Shown piece after piece: positions 14,826 to 18,989 of a stretch of DNA of 18,989 nt. This stretch comes from DATFXM01 sp035315885 (GTDB taxonomy: Bacteria; Acidobacteriota; Blastocatellia; UBA7656). A program made the position numbers and the translations under genes. The notes below the pieces were generated by a model. The model was given only the letters and a program-made list of their open reading frames with translations, had not been told where the DNA came from and ran no database searches. The stretch covers positions 1 to 18,989 of the forward strand of contig DATFXM010000059.1 in assembly GCA_035315885.1 (NCBI GenBank), in the 5' to 3' direction. Positions within the stretch are counted from its first letter, which is position 1, and each line of letters starts with the position of its first letter.

Positions 14826-15002
14826 ATGGAAGCCGCCAGACCAGCAGATTCGAAGGAAACCGGGAAGGAACGACGCTCGGGAACAGACCGCAGGGTTAAG
14901 GATCGTCGCGATCAAACCAAACGCGCTGAACAAACCGTACTCAGTACCCGAGTCACACAAAGAAGAAACAAACGCCGCCGCGTAGATGACCGGACTCACT
15001 GA
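14826..15002 (+). CDS. Possible small Arg-rich protein (ERR/DRR motif), 58 residues
   Basis: ATG 14826 to TGA 15002 encodes 58 residues, 15 of them Arg and 5 Lys. The stretch GKERRSGTDRRVKDRRD (about 13-29) matches the ERRSGxDRR-type motif that I recall from many short bacterial proteins and from linkers next to PilZ or regulator domains. A second basic cluster, TQRRNKRRRVDD, lies near the end. No Shine-Dalgarno sequence precedes the ATG, and an in-frame stop sits at 14808-14810, so the frame is well bounded. A frame from GTG 14717 in another register overlaps its start with Asn/Thr-rich sequence. A frameshifted longer gene is therefore possible. It could bind nucleic acid, but it could also be a chance frame. 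Confidence 0.35.
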   Translation: MEAARPADSKETGKERRSGTDRRVKDRRDQTKRAEQTVLSTRVTQRRNKRRRVDDRTH

Positions 15003-15033
15003 ATCCATCATTCCGCGATGCGATCGTAGACTG

Positions 15034-15060
15034 ACTTGTCCCCGTCCAACTACTAACAGC
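15034..15060 (-). repeat. GGGGAC motif copy
   Basis: Read on the minus strand, a TTAGTAGTTGGACGGGGACA segment resembles those at 6391-6411 (minus strand, TTACTAACGCGGGGACAGG) and 1207-1224 (plus strand, GTTATAACGGGGACTG). All three are intergenic. Confidence 0.4.
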
Positions 15061-15104
15061 ATCGCACCGCACGCCCACCGAACAACACGCAGCGACCCAG
15101 CCAA

Positions 15105-16382
15105 TCAAGTGCCGGATTCCCACGTGTTCATGTACTCGATCATTTCAGGAGTCAACTGGTCGATCCGAATCCCCATCGCCTCGAGCTTAAGCGAAGCAAT
15201 CTCGTTGTCCACTTCCTCAGGAAGCAGATGTACTCCAGGCGTCAGCTCGCCGTGCTTCTTCACGAGGTACTCGACCGAAAGCGCCTGGTTCGCAAAGCTC
15301 ATGTCCATTACAGAGGCTGGATGACCTTCCGCCGCCGCGAGGTTGATTAAGCGACCCTCGCCCAGAACAATTACTCTCTTGCCGTTCTTGAGTGTGTATT
15401 CTTCAACAAACGGCCGAAGCTCAGCGCGACCGGTGCTCATCTCGCCCAGGGCTACAAGATTCAGCTCCACATCGAAATGTCCCGAGTTCGCAACGATCGC
15501 CCCATCGTGCATGCTCGCGAAGTGCTCGCTATCGATAACATGCCGATTGCCGGTCACTGTTATGAAAACGTCTCCCTCCCCGGCCGCCTGTGTAATCGGC
15601 ATGACCCGAAACCCGTCCATTACAGCTTCAATTGCGCGTATCGGATTCACCTCGCAGACAATCACGTTTGCACCAAGCCCGCGGGCTCGCATCGCCACGC
15701 CCTTGCCGCACCACCCGTATCCGACTACGACCAGCGTGCGTCCCGCCAGCAGAATGTTCGTAGCGCGAATGACACCGTCGAGCGTCGATTGGCCGGTGCC
15801 GTAGCGGTTGTCAAAGAAGTGTTTGGTCTGAGCATCGTTGACCGCGATCGCCGGCCAAGTCATCCTTCCGCTCTTTTCAAGCGCCCGTAGCCTCACCAAT
15901 CCAGTCGTCGTTTCCTCGGTCGTGCCGATGATCCGTTCCAGGAGCTCAGGCCTCTCCTTAACCATCGTCGCAACTACGTCCGACCCGTCGTCAATGATCA
16001 AATCCGGCTCATGATCGAGCGCCATGCGCACGTGCCTGTTGTAGGTTTCGGTTGTTTCGCCCTTCATCGCGAAAACCGGTATGCCAAATTCCACGACCAG
16101 CGCCGCGGCTACATCGTCCTGAGTCGACAGTGGATTCGACGCGATTAAAACGGCATCGACGCCTCCGGCCTTAAGAGCGCGCGCGAGGTTGGCGGTTTCG
16201 GTTGTTATGTGACAGCAGGCCACCAAACGTTTGCCTTCGAGCGGACGCTCCTGTTCAAAACGTTCCCTGATCAAGCGGAGCACCGGCATTTCTCGCTCGG
16301 CCCATTCGATGCGTTTACGTCCAGCCGTCGCAAGGTTCAGGTCTTTGACATCTGAATCTGGTATCTGAGGAGTGCTTGTCAT
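15105..16382 (-). CDS. ahcY: Adenosylhomocysteinase (S-adenosylhomocysteine hydrolase)
   Basis: NAD-dependent cytoplasmic enzyme that splits S-adenosylhomocysteine into adenosine and homocysteine, relieving product inhibition of methyltransferases. 425 residues. Visible motifs are CCHITTETANLA (about 56-67), DDGSD (131-135), GTTEETTTG (153-161), NDAQTKHFFDNRYGTGQS (182-199, including the catalytic Lys/Asp) and the NAD loop GYGWCGKGVA (221-230). It lacks the insertion and the KPDHYRY-type C terminus of the long bacterial/eukaryotic form and ends TWESGT. This matches the shorter form known from archaea and thermophilic bacteria. ATG 16382 has GGAG 8 bases upstream. It follows metK by 39 bases on the same strand, fitting a methyl-cycle operon. 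Confidence 0.97.
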   Translation of the reverse strand: MTSTPQIPDSDVKDLNLATAGRKRIEWAEREMPVLRLIRERFEQERPLEGKRLVACCHITTETANLARALKAGGVDAVLIASNPLSTQDDVAAALVVEFGIPVFAMKGETTETYNRHVRMALDHEPDLIIDDGSDVVATMVKERPELLERIIGTTEETTTGLVRLRALEKSGRMTWPAIAVNDAQTKHFFDNRYGTGQSTLDGVIRATNILLAGRTLVVVGYGWCGKGVAMRARGLGANVIVCEVNPIRAIEAVMDGFRVMPITQAAGEGDVFITVTGNRHVIDSEHFASMHDGAIVANSGHFDVELNLVALGEMSTGRAELRPFVEEYTLKNGKRVIVLGEGRLINLAAAEGHPASVMDMSFANQALSVEYLVKKHGELTPGVHLLPEEVDNEIASLKLEAMGIRIDQLTPEMIEYMNTWESGT

Positions 16383-16421
16383 CTATTGATCTCCAAATCT
16401 GTTCCTTTTCCGAGTGATGCT

Positions 16422-17567
16422 TCACAGCCCCGCTGCTTTGCGCAGTGCTTCGGCCTTGTCCGTACGTTCCCAGGTGAACTCGGGTTCGGTGCGCCCAAAA
16501 TGTCCATAAGCGGCCGTCTTCTTGAAGATCGGGCGCCGCAAGCTCAAGCTGTCGATAATTCCCGCGGGTGTTAGCTTGAAGTGCTCACGCACAAGGTCGG
16601 ACAGGCGGTCTTCGTCAATCTTTGCAGTGCCTCTGGTGTCCACCAGGACCGAGACGGGATCTGGAACTCCTATCGCGTACGCGAGTTGTACTTCGCAGCG
16701 ATCGGCGAGACCCGCGGCAACTATATTCTTGGCGACGTAGCGCGCCATATAAGACGCCGAGCGGTCCACCTTCGTCGGATCCTTTCCGGAGAAGGCTCCG
16801 CCGCCGTGCGCTCCCGCACCGCCGTATGTGTCTACAATGATCTTTCTTCCGGTCAGCCCGGTGTCCCCCTGCGGACCCCCAACGACAAACCGGCCGGTCG
16901 GATTTATGTGAAAGCTCGTGGTGCGGTCGAGCATTTCGCTTGGCACCACCGCCTGAATGACGTGCTCTCGAATGTCTGCGTGGATTTGTTCGTTCGAAAC
17001 TGTCTCTGAATGCTGAGAGGAGATGACTACGGTTTCGACTTTGACAGGTTTTCGATTCTCGTACTGGACAGTTACCTGCGACTTGCCATCCGGTCTCAGG
17101 TAATCGAGGAGACCCTCTTTCCTGACGTCGGCGAGCCGGCGGGTTAGCTTGTGTGCGAGCATTATCGGCAAAGGCATCAGTTCCGGTGTCTCGTTGCAGG
17201 CATAACCGAACATCATCCCCTGGTCTCCCGCTCCACCCGTGTCCACACCCATTGCGATGTCCGGTGATTGCGTGTCGATTGCGGTTATGACACCACAGGT
17301 GTCGCAATCGAAGCCGTACTTGGCCCGGTTGTATCCGATCTCTCGAATCGTGTCCCGCGCGATCTTTGGGATGTCGACCCATGCTTCGGTGGTGATTTCT
17401 CCTGCGACGATGACCAGGCCGGTGGTCAGCAGTGTTTCGCACGCTACGCGGCCGTAAGCGTCCTTCTGAAGCACGGCATCCAGAACGGCATCTGAAATCT
17501 GATCGGCGATTTTATCGGGATGTCCTTCGGTGACAGATTCGGACGTAAACAGGACCTTGTTGCTCAA
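16422..17567 (-). CDS. metK: S-adenosylmethionine synthetase (MetK)
   Basis: Makes S-adenosylmethionine from methionine and ATP; cytoplasmic homotetramer with Mg and K. The open frame reaches ATG 17612, but I place the start at TTG 17567. It has AGGAGG 8 bases upstream and begins LSNKVLFTSESVTEGHPDK, where the family normally begins. That gives 381 residues, close to the usual 385. The 15 upstream residues match nothing. Signatures are GHPDK (about 15-19), GAGDQGMMFGYA (about 112-123), and GGGAFSGKDPTKVDRS (about 254-269). It is first of two genes with ahcY, so SAM production and SAH removal are co-expressed. The leader contains a perfect hairpin, but no known SAM riboswitch was recognised. 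Confidence 0.97.
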   Translation of the reverse strand: MSNKVLFTSESVTEGHPDKIADQISDAVLDAVLQKDAYGRVACETLLTTGLVIVAGEITTEAWVDIPKIARDTIREIGYNRAKYGFDCDTCGVITAIDTQSPDIAMGVDTGGAGDQGMMFGYACNETPELMPLPIMLAHKLTRRLADVRKEGLLDYLRPDGKSQVTVQYENRKPVKVETVVISSQHSETVSNEQIHADIREHVIQAVVPSEMLDRTTSFHINPTGRFVVGGPQGDTGLTGRKIIVDTYGGAGAHGGGAFSGKDPTKVDRSASYMARYVAKNIVAAGLADRCEVQLAYAIGVPDPVSVLVDTRGTAKIDEDRLSDLVREHFKLTPAGIIDSLSLRRPIFKKTAAYGHFGRTEPEFTWERTDKAEALRKAAGL

Positions 17568-17611
17568 AAGCGTAGCCTCCTCGAATTGATGCTCCGACTC
17601 GGGCCCGGGCA

Positions 17612-17636
17612 TGAAGCGAACAGTCGATTCGCTTTA
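17612..17636 (-). promoter_or_regulatory. Hairpin in the metK leader
   Basis: AAGCGAA (17614-17620) and TTCGCTT (17628-17634) form a perfect 7-base stem with a 7-base loop, extendable by a G-T and a T-A pair. It would lie at the very 5' end of the metK transcript if the predicted promoter is right. It does not fit the SAM-II or SAH riboswitch patterns I know. Confidence 0.45.
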
Positions 17637-17644
17637 AACGTCGG

Positions 17645-17674
17645 AATCTAGCAGAGGCTTTGCATGAGAGTCAA
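17645..17674 (-). promoter_or_regulatory. Predicted sigma70 promoter of metK-ahcY
   Basis: TTGACT (17669-17674, minus strand), an 18-base spacer and TAGATT (17645-17650) place a start near 17638. The leader to TTG 17567 would be about 70 bases. Confidence 0.55.
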
Positions 17675-17685
17675 TGCGCGTCAAA

Positions 17686-17759
17686 AGTTCTGAGTAACGA
17701 GTACTGAGTTCTGAGTATCCCGGCCGACTCAGAACTCAGTCTCAGAACTCAGAACTCGT
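17686..17759. repeat. TGAGTTC repeat with perfect hairpin
   Basis: Repeated TTCTGAGT and ACTCAGAAC units. ACTGAGTTCTGAGT (17703-17716) and its exact reverse complement (17727-17740) form a 14-base stem with a 10-base loop centred on CGGCCG. The patch sits between the divergent metK and LigB-like promoters. The same units recur after the LigB-like gene (18659-18738). Confidence 0.8.
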
Positions 17760-17785
17760 CACCCCATTACCCCAATGCGGCCATG

Positions 17786-17814
17786 TTGAACCGCGATGGT
17801 GTCGGGGTTATGAT
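17786..17814 (+). promoter_or_regulatory. Predicted sigma70 promoter of the LigB-like gene
   Basis: TTGAAC (17786-17791) and TATGAT (17809-17814) are 17 bases apart. The expected start near 17821 gives a leader of about 40 bases to ATG 17862. Confidence 0.55.
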
Positions 17815-17861
17815 GTCGCGGACAGGACAAGACAGCGCTTGATCCCAAGAAGGTACTGGAC

Positions 17862-18680
17862 ATGTCCGGCTCAATAGTGTTCGCAGGCATAGCTCCCCAC
17901 CCGCCTCTGCTAGTTCCCGAAGTCGGAGGCCACAGAATCAAGAAGGTTGCCGACTCGCAGAACGCGCTTCGCGAATTTTCTCGTCGACTCGTCGCGACCG
18001 CACCGGACACCGTAGTAGTCATTTCACCTCATTCACCCTTGGACGCAAGCACTTTCAGAGTACGCTCCGGCGAGGTTCTAGAAGGAGATTTTGCCGAATT
18101 CAACGCGTCGAGGGTCGCACTCTCGTTTAAGAACGATCTCGACCTTCTGTCTGCACTGAAGGACGCCTGTGGCGCTGCGGGTGTTCCGTTTGAAGGGCTA
18201 GGAAGGGATTGGTTGCTCGACCATGGCGCAATGGTGCCGCTCTACTACCTGCGGGAAGCTGGCTGGTCGGGCCCGGTCGTTGTCGCGGGACTTACAATGC
18301 TCTCGAGACAGATGCATGTGGCTTTTGGCCGCGCGATAGCGGAGGCCGCGCGTGCGGCCAACAAACGAGTTGCAGTGGTAGCAAGCGCGGACCTGAGCCA
18401 CCGACTGATTATTGGAGGGCCGTACCACTACGAGCCGACGGCTCACATATTCGACGAGCAGATCGTTCGCTCAATTCGCGAGGGCGCAACGGGCGGTGTG
18501 TTGAACGTGGACGACGACCTGCGGGAGCGAGCCGGCGAGTGCGGATATCGATCCATCCTCATTGGGCTCGGCGCGGCGGAGGAGAACCCGCGGGATCACG
18601 AGGTGCTCAGCTATGAGGGACCCTTTGGAGTGGGCTACATGGTCGCGGTACTTGTAGAAGTTCTGAGTCCTGAGTTCTGA
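17862..18680 (+). CDS. Class III extradiol dioxygenase-like protein (LigB-type, AMMECR1-associated)
   Basis: 272 residues, related to subunit B of class III ring-cleavage dioxygenases and distantly to MEMO proteins. Conserved histidines are in place: H13 (IAPHPPLLVPE), H57 (VISPHSPL), H121 (LLDHGAMVPLYYL) and H180 (ASADLSHRL). An iron site is therefore possible, but no substrate is known. CDD describes this domain type as the N-terminal half of proteins with a C-terminal AMMECR1 domain; here an AMMECR1 gene follows separately. AAGG about 8 bases upstream supports ATG 17862. The last codons (VLSPEF and the TGA stop) are encoded by the TGAGTTC repeat, so the native C terminus appears altered. 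A role in the poorly understood AMMECR1/MEMO/radical-SAM group is plausible. A catabolic dioxygenase is less likely. Confidence 0.88.
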   Translation: MSGSIVFAGIAPHPPLLVPEVGGHRIKKVADSQNALREFSRRLVATAPDTVVVISPHSPLDASTFRVRSGEVLEGDFAEFNASRVALSFKNDLDLLSALKDACGAAGVPFEGLGRDWLLDHGAMVPLYYLREAGWSGPVVVAGLTMLSRQMHVAFGRAIAEAARAANKRVAVVASADLSHRLIIGGPYHYEPTAHIFDEQIVRSIREGATGGVLNVDDDLRERAGECGYRSILIGLGAAEENPRDHEVLSYEGPFGVGYMVAVLVEVLSPEF

Positions 18681-18738
18681 GTCAGAACCCGCAAGGTCCC
18701 GGTCAGGTACTCAGAACTCGGAGCTGAGAACTTAGAAT
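18659..18738. repeat. TGAGTTC repeat overlapping the end of the LigB-like gene
   Basis: GAGTTCTGAGT (18672-18682) and its exact complement (18709-18719) can form an 11-base stem with a 26-base loop, and the stop codon of the gene is inside the stem. Flanking units (gttctgagtcc, gagctgagaac) belong to the same family as 17686-17759. It fills the gap to the AMMECR1 gene. Confidence 0.75.
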
Positions 18739-18744
18739 TCCCCA

Positions 18745-18989
18745 GTGATTCCAGCAAACAACATTGAACCGCCGGAGTTGGCCAGGCTCGCAGTCGAGTC
18801 GATGATCAGACACGCTCTGAGGCTTGACTCTCCCTCTCAACCGTCCGGCATCCTTGCCAGAAGAACCGGCGTGTTCGTCACGTTGCGCACTGACGACGGC
18901 AACCTTCGCGGTTGCATCGGAACGATAGAACCATTCCGGGTCCACGTCGCGGCGGAGATCATCTATAACGCGATATGCGCAGCAACTCG
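18745..18989 (+). CDS. AMMECR1-domain protein, 5' part only (cut by window end)
   Basis: An open frame runs from GTG 18745 to the end of the window (81 complete codons, no stop). It reads MIPANNIEPPELARLAVESM and continues with RRTGVFVTLRTDDGNLRGCIGTIEPF and AAEIIYNAICAATR. LRGCIGTIEP is the hallmark AMMECR1 motif (family LRGCIG), and GVFVTL just before it is also typical. The family is widespread (AmmeMemoRadiSam protein A); its biochemical role is unknown. An in-frame stop at 18733-18735 and the lack of an upstream ATG make GTG the best start, though no ribosome-binding site is visible. It is 64 bases after the LigB-like gene and in a different frame, so the two domains are not fused here. 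The gene continues beyond the window. Confidence 0.85.
   Translation, partial: MIPANNIEPPELARLAVESMIRHALRLDSPSQPSGILARRTGVFVTLRTDDGNLRGCIGTIEPFRVHVAAEIIYNAICAAT

Larger units (their letters stand above)
14635..15104. other. Intergenic region between HU gene and ahcY
   Basis: 470 bases. It holds a 14-base-period direct repeat (14655-14690), a 15-base-period direct repeat (14786-14814), a possible 58-codon gene (14826-15002) and a GGGGAC-type motif (15034-15060). A minus-strand 94-codon frame (14820-15104, TTG start) covers the same DNA. It looks like the antisense of the Arg-rich frame. Confidence 0.5.

Noticed and set aside
14820..15104. 94-codon minus-strand frame downstream of ahcY with a hydrophobic product
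   Set aside because: TTG start and no ribosome-binding site. Its hydrophobicity is what the antisense of an Arg-rich frame gives. It also spans direct-repeat and GGGGAC-motif DNA.
17568..17700. SAM or SAH riboswitch before metK
   Set aside because: The leader is short and I could not fit any known SAM or SAH class. Only a simple hairpin is visible.

Overview
The window is a chromosomal stretch of about 19 kb that reads as an Acidobacteriota genome. The main clue is three tandem secreted proteins of the acidobacterial VWFA-related type (family knowledge: TIGR03436-like). GC content looks moderate and genes are tightly packed. The rest is mostly core metabolism, so phylum level is as far as the sequence supports. 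I see no tRNA, rRNA, CRISPR array, transposase, integrase or phage gene.

Layout from left to right. A peptidoglycan-editing factor gene (pgeF, +) converges on an operon of three VWA genes (-). The gap between them holds a telomere-like G-rich repeat and a long inverted repeat. After a repeat patch comes the purE-purK pair (-), with a 4-base start/stop overlap. PurE diverges from gatC-gatA (+), two subunits of the tRNA amidotransferase, with no gatB next to them. A DMT/EamA-type exporter (+) follows and converges on a tightly coupled peptidase operon (-). In transcription order that operon is a catalytic M16 peptidase, a non-catalytic M16 partner and an exported M28 aminopeptidase. A gene-poor stretch with a strong promoter for that operon leads to an HU-family DNA-binding protein (+) with an unusual acidic tail, and then a possible 58-residue Arg-rich small protein. 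metK and ahcY (-) form a methyl-cycle operon: metK makes S-adenosylmethionine and ahcY removes the S-adenosylhomocysteine left after methylation. Divergent from metK is a class III extradiol-dioxygenase-like (LigB-type) gene, followed by the 5' part of an AMMECR1-domain gene cut by the window end.

Two themes stand out. First, intergenic DNA is full of short degenerate repeat families: GGGTTT(A/C), CTTTGCG, GATGACGGGAT, CGCGTCTCC, TGAGTTC and a GGGGAC motif. Several genes appear to end inside these repeats, so their last codons look repeat-derived (pgeF, purK and the LigB-like gene). Second, several gene groups look like cooperating but poorly studied units: the triple VWA operon, the M16 pair with complementary active-site losses coupled to an M28 peptidase, and a LigB-like/AMMECR1 pair. 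The last two domains are known elsewhere as one fused protein, and here a repeat patch separates them.

Good sigma70-like promoters are visible upstream of gatC, the M16 operon, metK, the LigB-like gene and the VWA operon. Several start codons were moved inward from the longest open frame using ribosome-binding sites, signal peptides or family alignment; each case is noted.
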